A stretch of 32,732 nt of DNA from Myxococcales bacterium (lineage in GTDB: Bacteria > Myxococcota_A > Polyangia > Polyangiales > Polyangiaceae): NCBI GenBank assembly GCA_947473045.1, contig CANJCO010000054.1:1-32732 (forward strand), in the 5' to 3' direction. The notes beneath the pieces are model-generated. The model searched no databases. It was not told the DNA's origin and worked only from the letters and a program-made list of their open reading frames with translations. Position 1 is the first letter of the stretch. Every line of letters begins with the position of its first letter. Shown in pieces: positions 17,899 through 25,571 of this stretch. The translations under genes and the position numbers were made by a program.

Positions 17899-19022
17899 GC
17901 GCTCTCCACGTGTCTCCCGATCGCTCCGATGACGCGTACTACATGGGGCGCGCGCTCGACCTCGCGCGTCAGGGGCGGCCCTCACCCAATCCGCACGTTG
18001 GCGCGCTCGTCGTCAATGGCGGCATCATCGTGGGAGAGGGCTACCACGCAGCCGCCGGCAGCGATCACGCCGAAGTCGCCGCGTTGCGCGCCGCAGGCGA
18101 CCGTGCGGCGGGCGGCACGCTGTTCGTTACCCTCGAGCCCTGCAACCACTTCGGTCGAACGCCTCCGTGCACCGATGCGCTGCATCGCGCCGGCATCACG
18201 CGCGTCGTCGTCGGCTGCCGCGATCCGAACCCGCACGTCGATGGCGGGGGCCTCGAAAAGCTCGTCGACAGGGGGCTCGAAGTCACGGTTGGCGTGCGCG
18301 AAGCCGACGCGCGGCGATCCATCGCTCCCTGGGTGAAGTTCGTCACCACCGGGCTGCCGCACGTATCGCTCAAGTTGGCGCTGTCGCTCGACGGGCGAAT
18401 CGCGACGCGGACGGGGGCGTCGAAGTGGGTGACCGGCCCCGATGCGCGCGCGCGCGTACACGCCTTGCGGGCTGACCACGACGCGGTGGCCGTCGGCATC
18501 GGCACCGCGCTCAGCGATGATCCGCGCCTCACGGTGCGCGATGCGCCCGGAACGAGCCCAACGCGCGTGGTGTTCGATACGCGGCTGCGCCTCCCCCTCG
18601 AATCGCGGTTGGTCAAATCGGCTGGTGAAGTGCCCCTCATCGTGATCGCAAGCGCCGATTCGCCCGCTGCGAATGAAGAGGCGCTGCTGGCGCGCGGAGC
18701 GCAGGTGATCCGGGCTCCGAGCAGCGCTGAAGGCCGAATCGACGTCGCCGGCGCGCTGCGCCTCCTGGCCGCGCGGGGCGTCGTCACGATGCTCGTCGAA
18801 GGCGGAGCCGAGCTCGCGGGCAGCTTCCTCGCGGCCCGCCTTGCCGACGAGCTCCACGCGTTCATCGCGCCGATCCTGCTCGGTCCGAGGGGTCGCCCGG
18901 GGGCCGTGGACTGGGCCGGTCCGGACGTGCCCGCCCACGCTCCGCGCATCGTGGACCCTTCGTGGGAAGTGTGCGGCGACGACGCGCACGTGTTCGGGCG
19001 AATCGACTACCCCGAGAGCTGA
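17895..19022 (+). CDS. ribD: Bifunctional riboflavin deaminase/reductase
   Basis: A 375-aa protein for steps two and three of riboflavin synthesis. The N-terminal deaminase domain has the zinc motif HAEVAAL (His58, Glu60) and EPCNHFGRTPPC (Cys83, Cys92). The C-terminal reductase domain begins near VSLKLALSLDGRIA and includes GASKWVTGPDAR. The GTG start overlaps the nrdR stop, so translation is probably coupled. No FMN riboswitch is visible upstream, and the other rib genes are not in the window. Confidence 0.95.
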   Translation: MSALHVSPDRSDDAYYMGRALDLARQGRPSPNPHVGALVVNGGIIVGEGYHAAAGSDHAEVAALRAAGDRAAGGTLFVTLEPCNHFGRTPPCTDALHRAGITRVVVGCRDPNPHVDGGGLEKLVDRGLEVTVGVREADARRSIAPWVKFVTTGLPHVSLKLALSLDGRIATRTGASKWVTGPDARARVHALRADHDAVAVGIGTALSDDPRLTVRDAPGTSPTRVVFDTRLRLPLESRLVKSAGEVPLIVIASADSPAANEEALLARGAQVIRAPSSAEGRIDVAGALRLLAARGVVTMLVEGGAELAGSFLAARLADELHAFIAPILLGPRGRPGAVDWAGPDVPAHAPRIVDPSWEVCGDDAHVFGRIDYPES

Positions 19023-19086
19023 CCCTGCTTGTGGCTGAGTCGCTTCGAGGCTCGCCTCCGGCGGCGTACGTCGCTACAATGGGCGC

Positions 19087-19602
19087 ATGGCGATCCGCAC
19101 CATTCTTCACTACCCCGACAAGCGCTTGCGCGAGGTCGGCGCGCGAGTTGAGGCCATCACCCCGGAGATCAGGCAGCTCATCGACGACATGGCCGAGACC
19201 ATGTACGCAGCGCCAGGCGTCGGGCTCGCGGCGACGCAAATTGGCGTCCCGGTTGCGATCTTCGTCGTCGACACCGCGGAGGAGGGACAGCCCAGCCAGC
19301 TGCGCGTGTTCGTCAACCCCGTCATCGTCGAGCGCGAGGGCGAGGTCACGTGGAACGAAGGCTGCCTCAGCTTCCCCGAAGTTCACGAAGAGATCGACCG
19401 CGCCGCGAAGATTCGTGTGCGCGCCCAGGATCGCAACGGAGCCTGGTTCGAGCTCGAAGCCGAAGACCTTCTGGCCGTCGCGATTCAGCACGAGCTCGAG
19501 CACCTCGAGGGCGTGCTCATGATCGACCACATGGGGCCGCTCAAAAAGCGCATCGTGCATCGCAAGCTGCAGAAGCGCGCCGATGAGCACGCTTCTGCAT
19601 AG
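19087..19602 (+). CDS. def: Peptide deformylase
   Basis: A 171-aa metalloenzyme that removes the formyl group from nascent proteins. The three family motifs are intact: GVGLAATQ (44-51), EGCLSF with metal ligand Cys93, and QHELEH with His135, Glu136 and His139. Start: ATG 19087, 64 bp after ribD. Length is typical. Likely the last gene of the plus-strand cluster; the FHA gene converges on it. Confidence 0.96.
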   Translation: MAIRTILHYPDKRLREVGARVEAITPEIRQLIDDMAETMYAAPGVGLAATQIGVPVAIFVVDTAEEGQPSQLRVFVNPVIVEREGEVTWNEGCLSFPEVHEEIDRAAKIRVRAQDRNGAWFELEAEDLLAVAIQHELEHLEGVLMIDHMGPLKKRIVHRKLQKRADEHASA

Positions 19603-19625
19603 GTCGCGCGACCCGTGGCGGGTGG

Positions 19626-21701
19626 CTAGCGGCTGGGCTTTTTGAAGGCGCTCGTATCGACGCGCTGTCCTCGTGCGGCGGACTCGCTGATCACGCGCGG
19701 CGTGATCCCGGTGGCCACGTGCCCTTCGCCGGACTCGTCGGCCACGAAGACGTCGCGGGTCGCGATGCCGGTTGCGCTGTCGGCGGCGAGCTCGGCGATG
19801 CGCCCGACGCGGTAGCGCCCGTCGCTCAGTTGGTGCACCTCAATCGCGATGTCGAAGGCTTCGGCGATGCACGAGCGGGCAGCGTCGGTTGACATACCCG
19901 GACGCGACAGCAGCAGCTGAGAGACGAGTCTCGCGAGGCCCTGTCGAAGGGAGGGCGCGGTAGACGCAGCGAGCACGCCTTCTGCGCCTTGCCCGACGGC
20001 TTCGAGGGTGGAAGTGAGCGCCCCGCTGGCGAGGTTGCTCACGATCCAGCGGTCGGGGCGGGTGCGCGCGGCGGCGTGAAGCAGCTCGTCGCTCCCGATA
20101 CCAGCGCGGAGCCGGAGGGCGTGGACCGGTCCGACGTTGAGCTCCTCTTCTTCACCCGCGACGACCACGCGCTCGCCCGGCGAGCTGCTCGACGCCAGCG
20201 CCGCGACAAACCCGACCGACGCCGATGCGCTCGAACCGCAGACGAGCAGGTTCGTCTTCGCGAACAGGCACGCCTCGAGGAAATTGGCCATCGCGCGGCT
20301 GAGCGCGCCGAGCCGCACGAAATCTTCGAGCGCCATTTCGACGCGGCGGCGCTTGCGAATGATGAGCGCGTGGCTCTGCGATCCCGGCGGCGCGAACGCG
20401 ATCATGTGCGCGCCTCGCGGCAAGTGTCGAACGATGCTCGTCTCGCCGGCTGCCACCGGCTCGCCGGACTGGGCCGCGAGGCGCCCGATCGCGCGACCGA
20501 GGGCCGCGTCGGTCGTGAATCCGGCGTCTGCGAGCGCCAGCCCGGACGACTTCACGAGCAGCACCTGATCGTGCCGCGAGCAGTGAATCTCGGTCGCGTC
20601 GTCGTCGTCGAGCGCGGCGCTCAGCGCCCCCAACCCCACGAGCTCGCGAAGCGCGTCTTTCGAGAGTGAGTCGACCGTGACGCCCTCGGGCAGGCCCTCG
20701 TCGGCAGCCATGGCCTTCGCCTGCTCGAGCGCGAGGCGCTCCAGGCTTGCGCGCGTTCCCTCGCTTACCGGGTGTGCATCGAGCTCGGAGAGATCGGCGA
20801 CGTCGGCGATGCGATCGAGCAGCGTGACGAGGGCGAGTCGGCGTCCGGCCTGCACTGGCGATTCGCGCGGCGGCAGGCGGGACGGCACGGAGGAGGGCAC
20901 GGTGCGCGCCGGCGCGGATGCGGCCACCGACGGCGCTGCAGGCTGAGGCGGCGGAGCTACCGACGGGGAGCGCGGCGCGGGCGCCGGCGCCTGCTGCGCG
21001 GGCGGCGACGCGGGGAGAGCGAGCGTGCTGCGGCCAGGCGCAACATTGGCCATTGACGGCATGCGGGGCGGCGCCGGCACCTTGGCGGCCGGGGCCGGGG
21101 CACCCCTGAGCTCGGCGTCATCGGTCGGCTGATCGGGAGGCGACGTCGGCGCTGCGAGATCGCGCGTCACGGCGGGCGGCTGCGCGCGCGGGGCGGGCGC
21201 TTGAGCCACGGAGGGCAGAGGTGCGCGCGGGGCGGCTACTGCCGGTTGCGGCCGCTGCGGAGCAGCAGGCGCGGGCTGTGGCACGGGGGGCGGAGCCGCG
21301 GGCACAGGCGGGGGCGCGGGGGCTGCAGCCATCGGCGGCGGTGGCGGCGCGAAAGGCGGCGGCATGTGGCCTGCTCCGGTGGCGTCTTCGACGCTCGCCT
21401 CACCTTCGGCGCTGCCGGTGTCGACCCGCAGGATGAAGTCGCCGATGTAGATCTTGTCGCCTTCGCGAACAATCGTCGCCTGCGCGATTTTGCGCCCGTT
21501 GACGTACGTTCCGTTGGTGCTCTTCAGGTCGGTGACGATGAATCGTCCATCGCGGTAGAGCAAACGCGAGTGGTGCTTGGAGACGTTGCCCTTGGGCAAC
21601 ATGAGATCGTTGCCCTGCACGCGGCCGACGTTGATCTCGTTCTTGTCGAACGTCTCCCTGCGCTCTGCGCCGCCCTTCTCGCTGATGATGATCGCGAACA
21701 T
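19626..21701 (-). CDS. FHA domain fused to a CpaF/TadA-like pseudo-ATPase
   Basis: A 691-aa cytoplasmic protein. The FHA phosphopeptide-binding domain (about 1-95) keeps its key residues: Gly26-Arg27, SKHH (41-44) and STNGT (61-65). A Pro/Ala-rich linker runs to about 284. The C-terminal part follows the secretion-ATPase (CpaF/TadA, GspE superfamily) layout, but three catalytic sites are lost. The P-loop reads GSSASAS (489-495) with no GKT, RPDRWIVSN (548-556) lacks the usual Walker-B Glu, and the His box is replaced by STAP. It is probably a scaffold or a regulatory partner, not an ATPase. The ORF is open to 21734, but ATG 21701 has AGAGG 5 nt upstream and starts the FHA domain. It may read signals from Ser/Thr kinases such as the one at 30138-31853. 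Confidence 0.88.
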   Translation of the reverse strand: MFAIIISEKGGAERRETFDKNEINVGRVQGNDLMLPKGNVSKHHSRLLYRDGRFIVTDLKSTNGTYVNGRKIAQATIVREGDKIYIGDFILRVDTGSAEGEASVEDATGAGHMPPPFAPPPPPMAAAPAPPPVPAAPPPVPQPAPAAPQRPQPAVAAPRAPLPSVAQAPAPRAQPPAVTRDLAAPTSPPDQPTDDAELRGAPAPAAKVPAPPRMPSMANVAPGRSTLALPASPPAQQAPAPAPRSPSVAPPPQPAAPSVAASAPARTVPSSVPSRLPPRESPVQAGRRLALVTLLDRIADVADLSELDAHPVSEGTRASLERLALEQAKAMAADEGLPEGVTVDSLSKDALRELVGLGALSAALDDDDATEIHCSRHDQVLLVKSSGLALADAGFTTDAALGRAIGRLAAQSGEPVAAGETSIVRHLPRGAHMIAFAPPGSQSHALIIRKRRRVEMALEDFVRLGALSRAMANFLEACLFAKTNLLVCGSSASASVGFVAALASSSSPGERVVVAGEEEELNVGPVHALRLRAGIGSDELLHAAARTRPDRWIVSNLASGALTSTLEAVGQGAEGVLAASTAPSLRQGLARLVSQLLLSRPGMSTDAARSCIAEAFDIAIEVHQLSDGRYRVGRIAELAADSATGIATRDVFVADESGEGHVATGITPRVISESAARGQRVDTSAFKKPSR

Positions 21702-21828
21702 TCGTACCTCTGGAGGTGCGGGGCCTTTGGCCACGCGGGCGTTTGGTGCTCTCCCGCCCGCAGCGCCGGGAGCGGCTTGGCGGACAGGGTCGCAGAAGCG
21801 CGCCGCGAAAGCGCCGACGCTGGGCCGA

Positions 21829-21858
21829 ATTGTCGGTTTACCGAGCGGCAGATGTCAA
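21829..21858 (-). promoter_or_regulatory. Candidate sigma-70-type promoter for the FHA gene
   Basis: On the minus strand TTGACA (21853-21858) is followed after 18 nt by GACAAT (21829-21834): a perfect -35 and a 4/6 -10. It would give a 5' leader of roughly 120 nt before the FHA start at 21701. This is the clearest promoter-like pair I found. The spacer is 1 nt longer than optimal. Confidence 0.45.
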
Positions 21859-21909
21859 TGATTACGAGCGGCTCGCCCGCGCTTACGGATGAGCGCGCCT
21901 GCCGGGCGC

Positions 21910-22092
21910 TCAGGCTCCCGTGCGCTTCTGCTTCACTTCTGCGGCCACGATGCCGAGCATCTCGCCCGCGAGCGCCATCACGTCGCGCTCGCTGAAGCCT
22001 CCGGCGCGCAGCTCCCGGTAGATCGTCTTGGCAAGAATGCCGACGGTGCGCGGGTCGCGGTTGCCGGTCGATACATCGAAGGGAAGGGCCAT
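21910..22092 (-). CDS. Small conserved-looking protein, 60 aa
   Basis: This 60-aa ORF starts MALPFDVSTG and contains TVGILAKTIYREL and a second helix VMALAGEMLGIVAAEV. It looks like a soluble two- or three-helix protein with heptad-like hydrophobic spacing, and it has a normal, non-repetitive amino-acid composition. It is the tail of a much longer open frame whose upstream part is low-complexity Arg-rich shadow sequence. The ATG at 22092 starts exactly where composition turns protein-like, with a GAG-containing site before it. Such alanine/leucine helical miniproteins often act as partners or regulators; no family name can be assigned. It is upstream of, and co-directional with, the FHA gene. 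Confidence 0.6.
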   Translation of the reverse strand: MALPFDVSTGNRDPRTVGILAKTIYRELRAGGFSERDVMALAGEMLGIVAAEVKQKRTGA

Positions 22093-22314
22093 CTCGCTCT
22101 TTCGTGCAGGGGGACGAAGCGCAATCGAAAAGCCGAAAACCGCTCGCCGCCGGTCACGCGTACAAACCTCGTGCCACGCAAAAATCGGTCGATTCCGGGG
22201 CGATTTCGCGTTTTTGGGTGCGTAGCGGACGTGGCTGTACGCGCTCGTGCGCGAAGCCGGGTTCGCGCTCCTTGGCGTGCCGGGCCCGCGGTTGGCCGTG
22301 TTAGCGTCGCCCGA
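22093..22314. other. Divergent intergenic region
   Basis: This 222-bp gap lies between the 60-aa gene (minus) and the membrane protein (plus). It should hold both promoters. No confident promoter pair, palindrome or RNA gene was recognised here. The sequence has short A/T patches (near 22110-22140 and 22180-22215) in otherwise GC-rich DNA. Confidence 0.4.
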
Positions 22315-23736
22315 ATGTCGGACCGCGACGACGCGACAGACGCAAACGAATCTGCTCCCGAAATTCAGCCGCAGCCCGCGCCGACGCCTGCGCCGGACCC
22401 CGCGCGCCGCAGGCGCCTGCTGCTGGCCCTCGCCGTGTATGCCACGTGCGTGGTGGTGATGGCGATCGTCGCCGGCCCGCAGCGACTTCGCGAGCACTCG
22501 CAGTTCAACCACTACGCGCAGCTCGCCCACGCCTGGCTTCACGGCCACAACGACCTCGCGAGCGGCCCGCCGGCCTACGCCCAGGGCAACGACTTCGCGC
22601 GCTTCGACGGCAAGTGGTTCATCAGCTTCCCGCCGTTTCCCGCGATGCTGATGCTGCCGCTCGTCGCGCTGGCGGGCAGCCCCGAAAATTTTCAGGACGC
22701 GCAGTTCATCGTCTGGCTGAGCGGCATCGCTCCCGCAGCGCTCTTTCTTGCGCTTGAAAAACTGCGCAGTTCGGGGCGCTCCGATCGCACCGAGCGCGAA
22801 AATCTCGCCCTCGCGCTGCTCTTCGCGTTTGGCACCGTTTACTTTTTCACGGCAGTGCAGGGGAGCGTGTGGTTCGCCGCGCACGTCGTCGGTGCCGGTC
22901 TGCTGTCGCTTTATGCCCTCTTCGCGCTCGACGCCGCCTTCCCGCTGATCGCAGGGCTGCTGCTGGGCCTGCTCTTCCTCACGCGCCCGAGCACCCTGCT
23001 GGTCGCGCCGCTGTTCGCGCTCGAGGCGGTGCGTGTATCCTGCAAGGATGGACTGCCTGCCGCGGGGGCCCTCTCCGAGCGACTCGTGACCACGTGGCGG
23101 CGCGTCGACCTCGCGGCGGTGGCGAAGAAATTCGCCCTGTTCGCGCTCCCTGTGCTGGCGTGTCTGGGCTTCGCCGCGGCCTACAATCACGCGCGATTTG
23201 GCACGTGGAGCCCCAACGCGTTTGGTCACGAGCACCTCACCGTCGTGTGGCACGATCGCATGGCAAAATGGGGCCTTTTTGGCTATCATTACCTCGCGAA
23301 AAATCTGGGCGTGGCGCTGACGGTTCTGCCGTGGCTGCCGGCATCGCACGCCGCGCAGGCGCCGAGCTTTCAGATCAACGAGCACGGGCTGGCCCTCTGG
23401 TTTACGACGCCGCTTTATTTGTGGCTGCTGTGGCCGCGCACCCGGGGGTTTCTTCACGCAGCGCTGTGGCTGGCCGCGATCGGCCCCATCGCGATGGACC
23501 TGATGTATCAAAACAGCGGCTGGCGGCAGTTCGGCTACCGCTTCTCGAACGACTACGCCCCGCTGCTATTTCTCCTGCTCGCGATCGGCGGAAGACCGTT
23601 CGGGTGGCTCTTCAAGAGCGCCGCGGCGTGGGCGCTTGCGTGGAACCTCTTTGGTGCGGTGAGCTTCGATCGCGAAGGCTACGATCGCTATTACTGGCGC
23701 GAGGGAACGCAGAAAATTCTCTATCAGGACGACTGA
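22315..23736 (+). CDS. Polytopic membrane protein, GT-C glycosyltransferase-like
   Basis: A 473-aa protein with a Pro/Asp-rich cytoplasmic N-terminus (1-30) and about 11 hydrophobic segments. The first is LLLALAVYATCVVVMAIVAG. The long first loop contains QFNHYAQLAHAWLHG, NDFARFDGKWFISFPPFPA and a further membrane segment. This layout (TM1, loop with acidic residues and an FDGK/FPPFP element, then many TMs) resembles GT-C-type lipid-linked sugar transferases, but no diagnostic motif proves it. Possible role in cell-surface glycan assembly. Start: ATG 22315; the open frame upstream to 21889 is on the opposite strand to the 60-aa gene and looks non-coding. Confidence 0.75.
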   Translation: MSDRDDATDANESAPEIQPQPAPTPAPDPARRRRLLLALAVYATCVVVMAIVAGPQRLREHSQFNHYAQLAHAWLHGHNDLASGPPAYAQGNDFARFDGKWFISFPPFPAMLMLPLVALAGSPENFQDAQFIVWLSGIAPAALFLALEKLRSSGRSDRTERENLALALLFAFGTVYFFTAVQGSVWFAAHVVGAGLLSLYALFALDAAFPLIAGLLLGLLFLTRPSTLLVAPLFALEAVRVSCKDGLPAAGALSERLVTTWRRVDLAAVAKKFALFALPVLACLGFAAAYNHARFGTWSPNAFGHEHLTVVWHDRMAKWGLFGYHYLAKNLGVALTVLPWLPASHAAQAPSFQINEHGLALWFTTPLYLWLLWPRTRGFLHAALWLAAIGPIAMDLMYQNSGWRQFGYRFSNDYAPLLFLLLAIGGRPFGWLFKSAAAWALAWNLFGAVSFDREGYDRYYWREGTQKILYQDD

Positions 23737-23741
23737 CGGGG

Positions 23742-23757
23742 CGCCCGCGATCGGGCG
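23742..23757. other. Stem-loop after the membrane-protein gene
   Basis: CGCCCG-CGAT-CGGGCG begins 5 bp past the stop codon. It is a short GC stem with no U-tract, possibly 3'-end processing or pausing. The rest of 23758-23939 shows nothing I can name. Confidence 0.3.
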
Positions 23758-23939
23758 GCGGACGGGCATTGTCACCGCCTGGCGCGCCCAAAAAAGATGC
23801 AGAATGCAAGCTCGGCATCGCCCGCATTCGCGACGCTCCGGAGCGGCTCCCGCGTTCGCCACGTTGGCCGCCGCGACGGTCTGCGCAGCCCGGCACGTAG
23901 CCCTCCCGCTTGGCTGTATTTTGCGGTAAGAGGCGCAGC

Positions 23940-24716
23940 ATGCGCATTGCCATGATCGCCAGCTCCGCTCTTTATGTCCTCGCTCTTTGCGACTGCAAGT
24001 CCGACGCGCCGCAGGAGCCCGCGGCGATCCACTTCGAGCCGCAGGGCCAGGCCGCAGCTGCTGCGGGCGGCGGCGGCAATGCCATGGGCGGCGGCAGCGG
24101 CAGCGCCATGGGCGGCGGCTCGGGCGATCCGAAGCGGGGCGTGTTTACGCTCGCGGACGCGACCAAAGATCTCCCGGGCGAGGGCCCCCTCACCGCTACG
24201 CTCGACACTTCCAGCGGCTCGCTGAGCTGCAAGCTGTTCGACGACAAGGCGCCCATCGCGGTGGCGAATTTCATCGGCCTCGCGCGCGGCGTGCGTCCTT
24301 GGAAAGACCCGGCCAGCGGCGCGTGGATCACGCGGCCGGCCTACGACGGAACGGTGTTTCACCGCGTCATCAAGGGCTTCATGATTCAGGGCGGCGACGC
24401 GCTCGGCAACGGAACCGGCGAGCCCGGATACGTATTCAAAGACGAGCTGTGGGCCGGCGCGCGTCATGATCGGGCGGGCCTGCTCTGCATGGCCAACCGC
24501 GGTCCGAACACCAACGGCGCGCAGTTTTTCATCACCGACGCGGCGGCCCCGCACCTCGACAGGAGCTACACCATTTTTGGCGAGTGCTCTCCTGAGGCAA
24601 CGGTGCACGCGATCGCCAACGTGCCGGTGCAGGGTGAGCGGCCGCTCGCCAAGGTGTCGATCAACTCGGTCACCATCTCGCGCGGCGCGCCGAAGCCTGC
24701 GCCCGCGGCGAAGTAG
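23940..24716 (+). CDS. Exported cyclophilin-type peptidyl-prolyl isomerase
   Basis: A 258-aa protein. The N-terminal hydrophobic leader (MRIAMIASSALYVLALC) ends in cysteines (CDCK). It looks like a lipoprotein signal, but the residues before Cys are not a canonical lipobox. A Gly/Ala linker with a duplicated AMGGGSGS unit follows (about 35-62). The cyclophilin domain (about 75-250) has FHRVIKGFMIQGGD with the catalytic Arg and Gln, and MANRGPNTNGAQFFI. It probably assists folding of envelope proteins. ATG 23940 is preceded by AAGAGG. Its stop directly abuts that of the DUF192 gene (TAGCTA). Confidence 0.9.
   Translation: MRIAMIASSALYVLALCDCKSDAPQEPAAIHFEPQGQAAAAAGGGGNAMGGGSGSAMGGGSGDPKRGVFTLADATKDLPGEGPLTATLDTSSGSLSCKLFDDKAPIAVANFIGLARGVRPWKDPASGAWITRPAYDGTVFHRVIKGFMIQGGDALGNGTGEPGYVFKDELWAGARHDRAGLLCMANRGPNTNGAQFFITDAAAPHLDRSYTIFGECSPEATVHAIANVPVQGERPLAKVSINSVTISRGAPKPAPAAK
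24081..24119 (+). repeat. In-frame short direct duplication in cyclophilin linker
   Basis: GCCATGGGCGGCGGC occurs at 24081-24095 and again at 24105-24119, an 8-codon periodicity encoding AMGGGSGS-like units. It sits in the flexible linker between leader and isomerase domain, where length variation between strains would be tolerated. Confidence 0.6.
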
Positions 24717-25343
24717 CTACAGGCGCGGCAGCTCCACGCGCTGCCCGGCCTTGATGCCGTGCTGGCGGCACCATCCGGCGTTGGTCTCGATGACGTAGCT
24801 CGAGGCGCAGCCTACGCTTCTCGGATCGTCGTCGAGCGTGGGCACGTTCTCGAGCACACCGACGATGGTGCCGTCGCTTTCGACAAACAACATGTCGAGC
24901 GAGATGCAGGTATTATGCATCCAAAACGCGTGATCTTCGTGGGAGCCCAACGCGAAGAACATTCCGTGATTGTCTGCCATTTTCGTGCGGTACATCAGCC
25001 CGCGGGCGTTTTCTTCGGGCGTTCGCGCCAACTCGACCTCGAGCAGCGGGGTCGCCGGAGCGTCCAGGAAGTGGAGGCTCACGATGGGCGCCTTGGGCGG
25101 GCTCCCTGCGGGATCAGCAGGGCAGCGCAGCGCCGGTGCGGCCAGCGGCGGCGGCGCAGGCGGTGTCGGCAGCAGGCAGCGTGCAGTCGAGCGCGCCGGG
25201 GCCGGGGCGCCCGCCCGGGCGGCAACGTCGGGCTTCGCGACGGGGGGCTGGGCGGCTATCTCGATGACGCGAGCCGGCTCTTCAGGCGCTCGGTTGCAAA
25301 CGGCGACTGACACGAGCAACGAGGCGAGCGCGAGTCGAACCAT
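24717..25343 (-). CDS. Exported DUF192 protein
   Basis: A 208-aa protein with a signal-like N-terminus (MVRLALASLLVSVAVC, possible lipoprotein) and a Pro/Ala-rich spacer (about 25-85). The DUF192 domain (about 90-208) is marked by VELARTPEENARGLMYRTKMADNHGMFF, FWMHNTCISLDMLFV and YVIETNAGW. The domain is a small exported or periplasmic fold of unknown biochemical role. ATG 25343 is chosen over a TTG six codons upstream because it starts the hydrophobic leader directly. Convergent with the cyclophilin gene, stop against stop. Confidence 0.85.
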   Translation of the reverse strand: MVRLALASLLVSVAVCNRAPEEPARVIEIAAQPPVAKPDVAARAGAPAPARSTARCLLPTPPAPPPLAAPALRCPADPAGSPPKAPIVSLHFLDAPATPLLEVELARTPEENARGLMYRTKMADNHGMFFALGSHEDHAFWMHNTCISLDMLFVESDGTIVGVLENVPTLDDDPRSVGCASSYVIETNAGWCRQHGIKAGQRVELPRL

Positions 25344-25389
25344 GCCGTGGACGTCTACCAAGCCAGGCGCATCGCGTCGAACGGAAGCG

Positions 25390-25510
25390 TATCATGCAAA
25401 TACGAAATGCATTTTCAGGCTTTTGTTTCACTTGTGAAATCACGTATTCGGTATTTGCCGAAAAACAGTCAAACGAGCGTTGGTTTGAAATGTGCAAAGC
25501 TTGCACTTGC
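25390..25510. promoter_or_regulatory. AT-rich, palindrome-rich intergenic patch
   Basis: This stretch is strikingly AT-rich beside its neighbours. It contains AAATGCATTT (25405-25414), TTTCAC-TT-GTGAAA (25426-25439), TTCGG-TATTTG-CCGAA (25447-25462) and GTGCAA-AGC-TTGCAC (25492-25506). On the minus strand a TTGACT-N17-GAATAC pair (25444-25472; -35 good, -10 poor) could drive the DUF192 gene. It lies between mvaB and DUF192, both minus. It is probably a promoter/operator region, though a transferred or relic fragment is possible. Confidence 0.45.
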
Positions 25511-25571
25511 GCGCCGTGCCGCGAGGCTACCCCCCCAGTCTTTCCGCGGCGCGCTCTTTTTTTCCGGTTGC

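Noticed and set aside
17380-17900. FMN riboswitch ahead of ribD
   Set aside because: ribD overlaps nrdR by 4 nt, so there is no leader, and no conserved aptamer segments were seen.
20217-20237. Frameshift as the cause of the lost P-loop
   Set aside because: The reading frame is continuous on both sides and the flanking NLLVCG and downstream RTRPDR segments align in the same frame. The change is substitution, not frameshift.
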